Shown here: positions 16,173 to 24,452 of the stretch, one piece after another | Layout of the letters: the number at the start of each line of letters is the position of its first letter | Numbering within the stretch: position 1 is the first letter of the stretch | From: Nocardiopsis sp. FIRDI 009 | GTDB taxonomy: Bacteria; Actinomycetota; Actinomycetes; Streptosporangiales; Streptosporangiaceae | Direction of reading: 5' to 3' | NCBI RefSeq assembly: GCF_003386285.1 | Contig: NZ_QPNC01000018.1 | Location: forward strand, 1-64,000 | DNA: 64,000 bases | Notes under the pieces: generated by a model | Seen by the model: only the letters and a program-made list of their open reading frames with translations | Database searches by the model: none | Told to the model about the DNA's origin: nothing | Made by a program: the position numbers and the translations under genes

Positions 16173-17273
16173 GTGAGTGACACCCCCGGGGCCGCGACCG
16201 CCGGCCCCGTCACCGCGCCCGGGAACGGCCTCGCGTCCGCCGCCGACGACCCCCCGCCCACCGGACTGATCGGCGCCCGCCGGGCCCGCAGGGTCGCCGG
16301 CCTGGGGCTCCTGGCGGTCCTGCTCGCACTGGTGGCGCTGAGCAGCGTCCTGCTCGGTGCGCGCACGCTCGACCCCGCCACCGTCTGGCAGGCGCTGTCC
16401 CACGCGGCCAGCGACGAGGCCAACATCATCGTCAACGAGATCCGCCTGCCGCGCACCGTGCTCGGCCTGCTCGCCGGGCTCAGCCTCGGCCTGGGCGGCG
16501 CCCTCATGCAGGGGCACACGCGCAACCCCCTGGGCGACCCGAGCATCCTCGGCGTCACCTTCGGCGCCGCCTTCGTGGTGGTCCTGGGGATCCACTTCCT
16601 CGGCATCGACGACCTGCGCACCCAGGCATGGCTGGCGTTCGCCGGCGCCGGAGCGGCGGCCGTGGTCGTCTACCTCATCGGCTCGGTGCCCGGCCGCGGA
16701 CCCACCCCCATCACCCTGGCCCTGGCCGGTACCGCGGTCAGCTGGCTGATGTACTCCCTGGTCTCGGGGATCGTCCTGCTCGACCAGGACACCATGGACA
16801 ACTTCCGCTTCTGGCGGGTGGGCTCCCTCACCGGACGCGACCCCTCGATCATCTCCGAGATGCTCCCCTTCGTGATCGTCGGCGTCGTCCTGGCGCTGGC
16901 CAACACCCGTGCGCTCAACGCCCTGGCGCTGGGCGACGACACCGCCCGCGCCCTGGGCTACCGCGTCGGCTGGGCCAGGGCCACCGGTCTGCTCGCCATC
17001 ACCCTGCTCACCGGCGTGACCGTGGCCGCCTGCGGCCCGATCGCCTTCGTCGGACTCATCGTCCCGCACCTGGCCCGCAGCGTGGTCGGCTCGGACCACC
17101 GCTGGCTGCTGCCCTACTCCGCGCTGCTCGGCGCCATCCTGCTCATGGCCGCCGACGTCCTCGGCCGCTTCCTGGCCCCGCCCGGGGAACTCCAGGTCGG
17201 GGTGGTGCTCGCCATCCTGGGCGCCCCCTTCTTCATCCACGTCGTCCGACGCAGGAAACTTCTCTCCCTATGA
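16173..17273 (+). CDS. FecCD-family iron-siderophore ABC permease (first subunit)
   Basis: This 366-residue inner-membrane permease is of the BtuC/FecCD fold. After a polar N-terminus of about 45 residues come the usual hydrophobic helices, with family signatures RLPRTVLGLLAGLSLGLGGALMQGHTRNPLGDPSILGV and, near the end, GPIAFVGLIVPHLARSVVG plus a terminal RRRKL. The GTG start at 16173 lies after GGGGAG at a good distance. It forms a heterodimer with the next gene product to pass ferric siderophore into the cytoplasm. The downstream start overlaps its stop by four bases (ATGA), so the two subunits are co-translated. Confidence 0.92.
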   Translation: MSDTPGAATAGPVTAPGNGLASAADDPPPTGLIGARRARRVAGLGLLAVLLALVALSSVLLGARTLDPATVWQALSHAASDEANIIVNEIRLPRTVLGLLAGLSLGLGGALMQGHTRNPLGDPSILGVTFGAAFVVVLGIHFLGIDDLRTQAWLAFAGAGAAAVVVYLIGSVPGRGPTPITLALAGTAVSWLMYSLVSGIVLLDQDTMDNFRFWRVGSLTGRDPSIISEMLPFVIVGVVLALANTRALNALALGDDTARALGYRVGWARATGLLAITLLTGVTVAACGPIAFVGLIVPHLARSVVGSDHRWLLPYSALLGAILLMAADVLGRFLAPPGELQVGVVLAILGAPFFIHVVRRRKLLSL

Positions 17274-18376
17274 GTTCCACGATCTCCCCCGCCGACCCCC
17301 GCACTCGGACACCCGCGCGCCCGCGCCCCGTGCGCGCCCTGCGGGTGGGCCCGGTCGCCCTCCGGGTCCGCCCCCGGCTGCTCACCGCCTCCCTCCTGAC
17401 CTGCACGGCCATCCTCGTCCTGGTCACCCTCAACCTCGTCATGGGAGAGACCGAGATCACCGTCGGGCAGGTGTGGGCCAACATCGTCGGCACCAGCAGC
17501 GACCAGTACTTCACCGTCTGGCGGGTGCGCATGCCCCGCGTCGTGGTCGGCCTGCTGGCCGGCGCCGCCCTGGCCGCAGCCGGGGCCATCACCCAGACCA
17601 TCATGCGCAACCCCCTGGCCAGCCCCGACCTGCTCGGCGTCACCCACGGCGCCAGCGCCGGGGTGGTCGCGGTCATGGCCTTCGGCGGCAGCTACGGCAT
17701 CGTCAGCGGCCCCCTCGCCGACATCGGCGTCCCGGCCGTCGCCCTGGCGGGCGGGCTCCTGGCCGGGGTCCTGTGCTACGGCCTGGCCTGGCGCGCGGGC
17801 ATCGACGGCTACCGGCTGCTCCTGGTCGGCGTGGGCGTGTCCGCCGTCCTGATGAACGTCACCCTGTGGATGCTCACCCTGGGCGAGGTCACCGACAGCG
17901 GCCGCGCCATGGTGTGGATCGCGGGCAGCCTCACCATGCGCACCTGGCCGAACGCCGTCCCCGTCGCCCTGGCGCTGCTGGTCTGCCTGCCCGCCGCGCT
18001 GATCATGAGCCGCACGATGGACGCCCTGTCCTACGGCGACGACATCGCCCGGGGACTGGGGGTGGGCGTGGAGCGGGGCCGCACCGGGCTGCTCGTCCTG
18101 GCCGTGCTGCTCGCCGCCTTCGGCACCTCGGCCGCCGGACCGATCCTGTTCGTGTCCCTGGCCTCACCGCAGATCGCCCTGCGCCTGGCCCGCGCCCCCC
18201 GGCCGCCGGTCCTGCTGTCCGCCCTGGTCGGCGCCGGACTCGTCTGCGGCGCCGACCTCATCGCCCGGAACCTGTTCGAGACCATCCAGCTCCCCGTGGG
18301 CGTGGTCACCGGCAGCCTGGGCGCCCTCTACCTCATCTACCTCCTCGTCCGCGGTAACCGAAAGGCCCAAGCTTGA
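17270..18376 (+). CDS. FecCD-family iron-siderophore ABC permease (second subunit)
   Basis: This 368-residue permease is a paralogue of its neighbour. It has the signatures [20 protein letters not shown] followed by [23 protein letters not shown], and [19 protein letters not shown] near residue 290. An N-terminal cytoplasmic stretch of about 40 residues is rich in Arg and Pro. ATG 17270 overlaps the previous stop. The final codons overlap the TTG start of the ATPase gene, so all three importer genes are coupled. Together they form the membrane channel for the ferric complex bound by the lipoprotein at 14966-15997. Confidence 0.92.
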   Translation: MSSTISPADPRTRTPARPRPVRALRVGPVALRVRPRLLTASLLTCTAILVLVTLNLVMGETEITVGQVWANIVGTSSDQYFTVWRVRMPRVVVGLLAGAALAAAGAITQTIMRNPLASPDLLGVTHGASAGVVAVMAFGGSYGIVSGPLADIGVPAVALAGGLLAGVLCYGLAWRAGIDGYRLLLVGVGVSAVLMNVTLWMLTLGEVTDSGRAMVWIAGSLTMRTWPNAVPVALALLVCLPAALIMSRTMDALSYGDDIARGLGVGVERGRTGLLVLAVLLAAFGTSAAGPILFVSLASPQIALRLARAPRPPVLLSALVGAGLVCGADLIARNLFETIQLPVGVVTGSLGALYLIYLLVRGNRKAQA

Positions 18377-19236
18377 CCACGACCTCCGGCAACCCCACGC
18401 ACGTCGACGCACCGGCCTCCCCCCAGCCCGACTCCGCCGCCCGCGCCCGCCTCACCGCCCGGGGTCTGACCCTGGCCTACGACGACCGCACCATCGTCGA
18501 CGGCCTGGACGCCGACATCGTCGAGGGCACCATCACCTGCGTCATCGGCCCCAACGGGTGCGGCAAGTCCACGATGCTGCGCGCACTGGGGCGGCTCATG
18601 CGCCCCCGCGCGGGCGTGGTCGAACTGGACGGGCGCGACATCCACCGCACCCCCACCCGGGAGGTCGCCCAGGTGCTGGGCATCCTGCCCCAGCAGCCGA
18701 CCGCGCCCGACGGGCTGACCGTCGCCGACCTGGTCGCCCGGGGCCGCCACCCCGCCCAACGCTGGTACCGGCAGTGGTCGGGGGACGACCACCGCGCCGT
18801 GGCCGACGCGCTGGCCCAGACCGGCCTGCTGGAACTGGCCGACACCCCCCTGGACGAACTGTCGGGCGGGCAGCGGCAGCGGGCGTGGATCTCGATGGTG
18901 CTGGCCCAGGGCACCGACCTGCTGCTGCTGGACGAGCCCACCACGTTCCTGGACCTCGTGCACCAGGTCGACGTGCTGGACCTGGTCCGCGACCTGCACC
19001 AGCAGGGCGGACGGACGATCGTCATGGTGCTGCACGACCTCAACCTCGCCGCCCGCTACGCCGACACGATCATCGCCATGCGCGACGGCTCGGTCGTGGC
19101 CAGCGGTCCGCCGGCCGATGTGCTGACGCCGCGGCTGCTGGCCGAGGCCTTCGGGCTGGAGGCCGTGGTCGTGGAGGACCCGGTGACCGGAGGGCCGATG
19201 GTCGTGCCCGTGGGCAGGAGCGGGAGCGCGTCCTAG
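18373..19236 (+). CDS. Iron-siderophore ABC transporter ATPase
   Basis: This 287-residue FepC/FhuC-type ATPase has Walker [11 protein letters not shown] near 60-69, the Q-loop at [12 protein letters not shown], the signature [10 protein letters not shown] near 160, Walker [14 protein letters not shown], and the switch histidine in [13 protein letters not shown]. The TTG start at 18373 overlaps the permease stop by four bases. A Pro/Ala-rich extension of about 25 residues precedes the ABC domain. It powers uptake of the ferric siderophore. A stable hairpin six bases after the stop ends the importer operon. Confidence 0.93.
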   Translation: MTTTSGNPTHVDAPASPQPDSAARARLTARGLTLAYDDRTIVDGLDADIVEGTITCVIGPNGCGKSTMLRALGRLMRPRAGVVELDGRDIHRTPTREVAQVLGILPQQPTAPDGLTVADLVARGRHPAQRWYRQWSGDDHRAVADALAQTGLLELADTPLDELSGGQRQRAWISMVLAQGTDLLLLDEPTTFLDLVHQVDVLDLVRDLHQQGGRTIVMVLHDLNLAARYADTIIAMRDGSVVASGPPADVLTPRLLAEAFGLEAVVVEDPVTGGPMVVPVGRSGSAS

Positions 19237-19241
19237 ATCGT

Positions 19242-19270
19242 CCGGGAGGGGGTCACAGGCCCCCTACCGG
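19242..19270 (+). terminator. Terminator of the importer operon
   Basis: CCGG-G-AGGGGG, a seven-base loop, then CCCCCT-A-CCGG pair over ten base pairs with one internal mismatch. It starts six bases after the ATPase stop and lies just before the convergent end of the degraded reductase gene. Confidence 0.65.
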
Positions 19271-19281
19271 GCCTGGGGAGT

Positions 19282-19848
19282 TCACCAGCGCTGCCCGTTG
19301 CCCTCGACGCCCGTGTTCTCGAGGAGGCTCGGGTGGGCCTCGCCGAGGGTGAAGGTGGCGAACGGGCGGGGGTTGAGCAGGCCACCGGCCACCAGGCGTG
19401 TCACCGAGTCGAACTCCCTCAGGCTCGCGACGTGCGACCCCTGGAACCGCTTCTGGCGCATCCACAGGAAGCGCAGGTCCACATCCGCGTCGTAACCTCT
19501 GGTGCCTCCACAGGCGACGACCATGCCCGCGTTGTCGCACAGGGAGACGGACGTGGGGATGGTGTCCTCCCCAGAGTGCTCGAAGACGATCCTCGGCGTG
19601 CGCTTCCCGCCGAGCCGTCGCCAGAACTCCTCCCCGAACTTGCGGGCGCCCTTCATCCAACGGGCGAACCCCTCCTCGTCGTCGATGTCGGGGAGCCTTC
19701 CCCAGTGCTCGAAGTCCCTGCGGTGGATGACACCCTCCGCCCCGGGCGAGAGGCAGTAGTCGCGCTTGGCGTCATCGGAGACGACCGCGACGGGAATCCC
19801 CCCGAAGAGCCTGGTCAGCCGAATCGCCTTACGCTCCTGGCCCATCTG
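19282..19848 (-). pseudogene. C-terminal remnant of crotonyl-CoA carboxylase/reductase
   Basis: The last 185 or so codons of this frame read as the C-terminal part of a medium-chain-reductase-fold crotonyl-CoA carboxylase/reductase. Recognisable pieces are GGIPVAVVSDDAKRDYC, GVIHRRDFEHWG, PRIVFEHSGEDTIPTSV, GMVVACGGTRGYDADVDLR and FLWMRQKRFQGSHVA. The normal enzyme is about 445 residues and carries its NADPH-binding glycine loop just before this region. Here the similarity stops abruptly near 19848, and the frame upstream is low-quality sequence. The N-terminal catalytic half and start are gone, so the product cannot be a working enzyme. In intact form the family makes ethylmalonyl-CoA for the glyoxylate-independent pathway or polyketide extender units. 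Confidence 0.8.
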
Positions 19849-20457
19849 GAGCTGGAGACCGGTGTGTCCGACTCCACCGTCCGGGATCTGGGGGAGACCC
19901 TCGGGCTGTGTCGCTCCATAGGCGGAGAGCGCCTTGAGGCGTAGGCGTTGCGGGTGCTGAGGAGGGTGCTGCTGAGGGACCAGGCCCGGGAGGCCATCCG
20001 TGCGCTGAACATGGTGCTGGACCTCACGTACGCGTCCGGTGACCGTCACGCCCCGTGGCTCCGGGACGCGGTGCCCCGTCAGTCCTCCCTGTCCTCGACG
20101 GATGCTGAGCGGGCGGGGGTCGGCCGGGCCAGTCCGCGCAGGGACCGGGCATCGAGGACCGCCGCCTTCGCGAAGGGGTTGGGGAGGGTTTCGCCGACGG
20201 AAGGGGTGTCGGCGCGGGGAGTCTCTTCCATGTGAGTCAACGTGGATACCCAAGTCTTCTTTGCCAAGGGTTCTTGGCCAAGAAATCTTGGGCATTCTGG
20301 CGGGACGAGGTGACCCGAGGAGGCGCTGGAGAACACGACCCCGAGGGTCTGGCACGAGACGCTCCGGTAGGACATGATCACGTTCGGTGTCGACCGTGTG
20401 CGTCCGGGCCGACCGGGAACCCTTCCACCCCAGGGGGTGCGACGGAGTTGTAGGCGC
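19849..20457. other. Decayed non-coding stretch upstream of the reductase remnant
   Basis: No intact gene is visible. On the plus strand one frame reads LELETGVSDSTVRDLGETLG up to a TAG at 19942, then continues in the same frame as LRVLRRVLLRDQAREAIRAL with natural-looking composition to about 20090. This could be the broken remains of a small regulator or enzyme, but I do not recognise it. The GC content is lower than in the neighbours, and a 44-bp imperfect palindrome lies at 20249-20292. The stretch looks like a junction of old rearrangements. Confidence 0.45.
20249..20292. repeat. 44-bp imperfect palindrome
   Basis: The left arm CCCAAGTCTTCTTTGCCAAG and the right arm CTTGGCCAAGAAATCTTGGG match as inverted repeats at 17 of 20 positions around GGTT. 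It is AT-richer than its surroundings and lies in a gene-poor gap. It may be a mobile-element end, an operator or a hairpin. Confidence 0.8.
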
Positions 20458-20479
20458 GTTCATCCCGGTTTCACCAACG
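20458..20479 (+). promoter_or_regulatory. Probable PHO box upstream of phoX
   Basis: Two adjacent 11-base units, GTTCATCCCGG and TTTCACCAACG, resemble the direct-repeat units bound by PhoP in streptomycetes (core GTTCAYC). They lie 134 bases before the PhoX start. Low-phosphate induction of the phosphatase would follow. The second unit is the weaker match. Confidence 0.55.
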
Positions 20480-20613
20480 TGTGTGAAACCTCGGCCAAGG
20501 TCGAGACCGGCCGGTGGCTCATCCACCGGTTGACCAGCTTCGTCCTTCGCGCCCGCCACCGGTTCCCCGCCCGGAGGGGCGTGAAGGGGTAGTCACGATC
20601 CCGAGGAGAACGT

Positions 20614-22641
20614 GTGTCCGAGTCCGCGCCCCACCGCCGCGCACTGCCGTTGATCGGCCAGGTCGGAGGCGGGCGTTCCCGCGCCACGTGCAGACTGCGC
20701 TGCGGCGACGCCTGTTTCCACCCCGCCCCCAACACCAGCGACAACGCCTACTTCGGCGACATCTTCCAGAAGGTGGTCTCCCGACGCGCGGCGCTGCGCA
20801 CGAGCGCGGTCACCGCCGGCGCCGGTGCGCTCGGCTTCGCCGCCCTGAACCCGGCCTTCGCCGACCGCGGTCGCGGCCCGAACCGCCCCAAGCCCAACCC
20901 CCGCGCCACGTTCCACAGCGTGCTGCCCAACAACGACGACCAGGTCACCATCCCCAAGGGCTACGACCAGCACGTCATCATCCGCTGGGGCGAGCCGGTC
21001 CTGCCCGGGGCGCCCGAGTTCGACCTGGACAACCAGACCGCCGAGGCCCAGGCGCAGCAGTTCGGCTACAACTGCGACTACGTCGGCTTCCACCAGCTGG
21101 ACGACGACCGCGCCCTGCTGTGGGTCAACCACGAGTACACCAACGAGGACCTCATGTTCGCCGGGTACCCCGGCGGCGCCGAGGCCGACCTCGAACAGAT
21201 CCGGACCGCCATGGCCGCGCACGGCGGCTCCCTGGTCGAGATCGAGCGCGTGGGCGGCACCGGCCAGTGGCGGCTCGCCGGCGGCGAGCGGCCCTTCAAC
21301 CGCCGGATCACCGCCACCACCCCCCTGCGGATCGCGGGTCCGGCCGCCGGCCACGAGCTGCTGCGCACCGAGGCCGACCCGACCGGCACCGAGGTCCTGG
21401 GCATGCTCAACAACTGCGCGGGCGGCATGACCCCGTGGGGCACCTTCCTCAGCGCCGAGGAGAACTTCAACCAGTACTTCAACTCCGCCCCCGGTACGCC
21501 CCAGAGCAATCGGTACGGTCTGCCCACCGGCGCCTCGCGCCGCCGCTGGGACCGGGTCGACGAGCGCTTCGACCTGTCCAAGCACCCCAACGAGGCCAAC
21601 CGGTTCGGCTACGTCGTCGAGATCGACCCGCTCGACCCGCAGGCCGCGCCGGTCAAGCGCACGATGCTCGGCCGCTTCAAGCACGAGGGCGCCAACACCC
21701 GCCTGACCGAGGACGGCCGCGTCGCCGTGTACATGGGCGACGACGAGCGCTTCGACTACATGTACAAGTTCGTCAGCGACGGCCGCTACGTCGAGGGGTC
21801 GCGCCGCCACAACCTCACCCTGCTCGACTCGGGCACGCTGTACGTGGCCCGGCTGGAGGGCAACAGCCCCGCCGAGGAGATCGACAACTCCGGTGAGCTG
21901 CCCTCGGACGGCGCGTTCGACGGCACCGGCCGGTGGATCCCGCTGTGCACCGCCACGGAGAGCTTCGTCGACGGGTTCAGCGTCGCCGAGGTGCTCGTGT
22001 ACACCCGCCTGGCCGCCGACGCCGCGGGCGCGACCAAGATGGACCGGCCCGAGGACTTCGAGGCCAGCCCGGTCACCGGCAAGGTCTACTGCGCCCTGAC
22101 CAACAACTCCGCCCGCGAGCCCGGCCAGGTCGACGAGCCCAACCCGCGCGGCCCCAACCGCTACGGGCACATCCTGGAGATCATCGAGGCCGACAACGAC
22201 GCCGCCGCGACCTCCTTCACCTGGAACGTGCCCATCATCTGCGGCGACCCCGAGGACGACGACACCTACTTCGCGGGCTTCGACAAGTCCAAGGTGATGC
22301 CGATCTCCGCCCCCGACAACCTCACCTTCGACGCCCGGGGCAACCTGTGGATCTCCACGGACGGCCAGCCCGGCAGACTGGGCTACAACGACGCCCTGCA
22401 CGTGGTGCCGGTCGAGGGCCGTTTCCGCGGTGAGCTCAAGACCTTCGCCACCGTCCCCGTGGACGCCGAGGCATGCGGCCCGTTCGTCACCCCGGACAAC
22501 AAGACCGTCTTCCTGGCCCCGCAGCACCCCGGCGACGGCGGCACCCTGGAGGCGCCCACCAGTACCTGGCCCGACCGTGAGTTCCCGCGCCCGTCGGTGG
22601 TGTGCATCTGGCACCCCCGCGGCCGCGACGTCGGCAGGTAG
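20614..22641 (+). CDS. phoX: PhoX-family alkaline phosphatase (DUF839), Tat-exported
   Basis: This 675-residue protein is of the PhoX/DUF839 family, secreted calcium- and iron-dependent phosphatases that release phosphate from organic esters. A twin-arginine signal (SRRAALRTSAVTAGAGALG) begins near residue 56 after a long n-region, so the folded, metal-loaded enzyme is probably exported by Tat. Family segments seen include WVNHEYTNEDLMF, NNCAGGMTPWGTFLSAEENF, GRFKHEGANTRLTEDGRVAVYMGDDERFDYMYKFV, and SAPDNLTFDARGNLWISTDGQ. The last includes metal and phosphate-site residues in the family. The GTG start at 20614 follows GAGGAGA closely. It stands alone, behind a probable PHO box, so it is likely part of the phosphate-starvation response. 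Confidence 0.9.
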   Translation: MSESAPHRRALPLIGQVGGGRSRATCRLRCGDACFHPAPNTSDNAYFGDIFQKVVSRRAALRTSAVTAGAGALGFAALNPAFADRGRGPNRPKPNPRATFHSVLPNNDDQVTIPKGYDQHVIIRWGEPVLPGAPEFDLDNQTAEAQAQQFGYNCDYVGFHQLDDDRALLWVNHEYTNEDLMFAGYPGGAEADLEQIRTAMAAHGGSLVEIERVGGTGQWRLAGGERPFNRRITATTPLRIAGPAAGHELLRTEADPTGTEVLGMLNNCAGGMTPWGTFLSAEENFNQYFNSAPGTPQSNRYGLPTGASRRRWDRVDERFDLSKHPNEANRFGYVVEIDPLDPQAAPVKRTMLGRFKHEGANTRLTEDGRVAVYMGDDERFDYMYKFVSDGRYVEGSRRHNLTLLDSGTLYVARLEGNSPAEEIDNSGELPSDGAFDGTGRWIPLCTATESFVDGFSVAEVLVYTRLAADAAGATKMDRPEDFEASPVTGKVYCALTNNSAREPGQVDEPNPRGPNRYGHILEIIEADNDAAATSFTWNVPIICGDPEDDDTYFAGFDKSKVMPISAPDNLTFDARGNLWISTDGQPGRLGYNDALHVVPVEGRFRGELKTFATVPVDAEACGPFVTPDNKTVFLAPQHPGDGGTLEAPTSTWPDREFPRPSVVCIWHPRGRDVGR

Positions 22642-22763
22642 CCACCGCCCCGCCGGAGACGGCGGAGCACCTCCCGGGCCCGGACACCGCACGGTCGGTG
22701 GCTGGGCCCGGCCGCGTGCGCGCACTCCTTGTGGCCGCTTCCCGTGTGCGGGGACAATGCCCC

Positions 22764-23573
22764 ATGACCACACACCCCTCAGCCGGTGGCCCCGACCCCG
22801 TCGACGCCGACCCCGTGTCCGCCTCCACCGAGGCCACCGACCGCCTCATCGCCCGCCTCGACCGCTTCGACCGGCGGCCGGAGGCCCGGGCCCTGCGCGC
22901 CCGGATCACGGAACTGCTCGACCTCGCCCCCGGCGCCACCGTGGCCGACGTCGGCTGCGGCTCCGGCCTCGCGGTCGCCGAACTCGCCGACGCCGGGCTG
23001 ACGGCGGTCGGGATCGACCCCGATCCGCGCATGCTCGCCCACGCCCGTGCCCGACGCCCCGACCTGGACCTGCGCCAGGCCGACGCCTACGCGCTGCCCC
23101 TCCCCGACGGAGCCCTGCGCGGCTACCGGGCGGAGAAGGTCTACCACGTGCTCGACGACGCGGCCCGCGCCCTGGCCGAGGCCCACCGTGCCCTGGCGCC
23201 GGGCGGCCGCCTGGTCCTGGCGGGGCAGGACTGGGACGCCTACGCCGTCGACTCCGACCACCCCGGCACGACGCGCGCGATCGTCCACGCCAGTGCCGAC
23301 GGCCTGCCCGCACCGCGTGCGCCACGCCGCCAGCGGGCCCTGCTGCTGGACGCCGGGTTCGAACGGGTGCGCGTCGAGGGCCGTGTCCTGACCTTCACCG
23401 ACGACGACGTCCTGGGCATGCTGCTGGGCATGGCCGAGGCCGCCGTGGCCGCCGGGGCCGTCGGCGAGGAGCGGGCCGGGGAGTGGACGGCCGACCAACA
23501 GGACCGCGCCCGGCGCGGAAGGCTGTTCGTCGCGATCCCGTTCTTCCTGGTCAGCGCGCGGAAAAGGGAATAA
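22764..23573 (+). CDS. Class I SAM-dependent methyltransferase
   Basis: This 269-residue methyltransferase has the SAM-binding glycine loop ATVADVGCGSGLAVAEL near residues 60-75, the acidic ribose contact VGIDPDPRM, and a motif IV/V region RQADAYALPLPDGALRG. The C-terminal half (GFERVRVEGRVLTFTD) resembles the UbiE/Methyltransf_11 group. ATG 22764 is chosen as the first start that leaves the Rossmann domain intact with an ordinary N-terminus. The substrate is unknown. It lies 2 kb from the cittilin-like peptide and P450 pair on the opposite strand with one gene between, so a role as the methyltransferase of that pathway is possible but not supported by operon structure. Confidence 0.82.
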   Translation: MTTHPSAGGPDPVDADPVSASTEATDRLIARLDRFDRRPEARALRARITELLDLAPGATVADVGCGSGLAVAELADAGLTAVGIDPDPRMLAHARARRPDLDLRQADAYALPLPDGALRGYRAEKVYHVLDDAARALAEAHRALAPGGRLVLAGQDWDAYAVDSDHPGTTRAIVHASADGLPAPRAPRRQRALLLDAGFERVRVEGRVLTFTDDDVLGMLLGMAEAAVAAGAVGEERAGEWTADQQDRARRGRLFVAIPFFLVSARKRE

Positions 23574-23644
23574 GCCGGGTCGTCCTTCGGCGGAGGTTCC
23601 CCATGCGCGGTGCCCTTGCGCTGACGTGTCACGCGTACCACTGG

Positions 23645-23673
23645 TTGACCCGCTGTCCACTTCCGGTCATAAC
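23645..23673 (+). promoter_or_regulatory. Sigma-70-type promoter of the DUF4190/DUF3761 gene
   Basis: TTGACC, a 17-base spacer and CATAAC lie 85 bases before the start codon in a locally AT-richer stretch. This fits a housekeeping (HrdB-like) promoter. Confidence 0.5.
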
Positions 23674-23725
23674 GAGTAAAGATCTCCCAAAACCATACGT
23701 GGTGGTTACAGAAATCCGGAGAATC

Positions 23726-23761
23726 ATGTCAAACACGGATATCTGGAGTCACCCCCCATGA
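23726..23761 (+). CDS. Possible 11-codon leader peptide
   Basis: An ATG after CCGGAGA opens a frame encoding MSNTDIWSHPP, whose TGA stop overlaps the ATG of the next gene (ATGA). The arrangement would couple translation of the larger gene to that of the leader. The peptide has no run of one amino acid suggesting attenuation, so it may be chance. The next gene also has its own GGAG at about ten bases, which weakens the case. Confidence 0.3.
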   Translation: MSNTDIWSHPP

Positions 23762-24411
23762 CCTTCCTCCCCCCACCGCCGCACATGTACGGCCCACCGC
23801 CACCGCGGAGCGGTCGCGCGGTCGCGAGTCTCGTACTGGGGATCGTCAGCCTGGTCGGCTGCTTCGCCCTCGTCGTTCCGCCGTTCATCGGTCTGCTCCT
23901 GGGATGGCTCGGGATCCGGCAGATCGACCGGGGCGAGCGCAGCGGCCGGGGGCTCGCCGTCAGCGGTCTGGTCATCAACGCCGTTGCGGTCGCGCTGACA
24001 CTGCTGGCGCTGGTCGGGGCGGCCCTCGACGGCACCGAGGTGGAATCGGGTACCCCGCCCTCGGTCCGCCCGTCGGCCTCCGCGTCCGCGGTGTCCTCTC
24101 CCCCTCCTCCCTCACCCAGCCCGTCCCCGTCGCCGAGTCGCGACGACGACCGGACCGACGATGACGACGGTGGCCGGACGGCTTCCGAACCCGAGGAGGA
24201 ATCGGAGCCGGAACCCGCGCCGGAGCCCGCGCCCGCGCCCGAACCGGAGGAGGAACCCGAGCCCGCGCCGGAACCCGAACCGGAGCCTCAGCACCCGGCG
24301 GGGGCCACCGCCCTGTGCGAGGACGGCACCTACAGCTACTCCGAGCACCGCCGCGGTACGTGTTCCCACCACGGCGGCGTGGCGCTGTGGATCAACCGGC
24401 CGCCGTCCTAG
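23758..24411 (+). CDS. DUF4190 membrane protein with DUF3761 C-terminal domain
   Basis: This 217-residue protein has three parts. Residues 20-85 are a DUF4190-type unit with two membrane helices (ASLVLGIVSLVGCFALVVPPFIGLLLGWLGI and LAVSGLVINAVAVALTLLALVGAA). Residues 95-180 are a low-complexity linker, first Ser/Pro, then Asp, then alternating Glu-Pro-Ala. The last 35 residues are a DUF3761-type module (ALCEDGTYSYSEHRRGTCSHHGGVALW) with two cysteines likely to form a disulfide. The likely topology puts the linker and the cysteine module outside the cell as a stalked surface domain. Function is unknown. The Glu-Pro repeats may be prone to length change. Confidence 0.75.
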   Translation: MTFLPPPPHMYGPPPPRSGRAVASLVLGIVSLVGCFALVVPPFIGLLLGWLGIRQIDRGERSGRGLAVSGLVINAVAVALTLLALVGAALDGTEVESGTPPSVRPSASASAVSSPPPPSPSPSPSPSRDDDRTDDDDGGRTASEPEEESEPEPAPEPAPAPEPEEEPEPAPEPEPEPQHPAGATALCEDGTYSYSEHRRGTCSHHGGVALWINRPPS

Positions 24412-24416
24412 CCCAC

Positions 24417-24448
24417 GGGGGAGGGCGCGGGGTCGGGATCGGTCCCCC
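24417..24448. terminator. Hairpin between convergent genes
   Basis: GGGGGA and TCCCCC, 20 bases apart, form a short stem in the 41-base gap between the DUF4190/DUF3761 gene and the P450 gene. It may serve both directions. Confidence 0.35.
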
Positions 24449-24452
24449 TCCC

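Noticed and set aside
20593-22773. A 726-codon minus-strand open frame opposite phoX
   Set aside because: No domain or motif; the plus strand encodes a complete PhoX with a Tat signal. It is a shadow frame.
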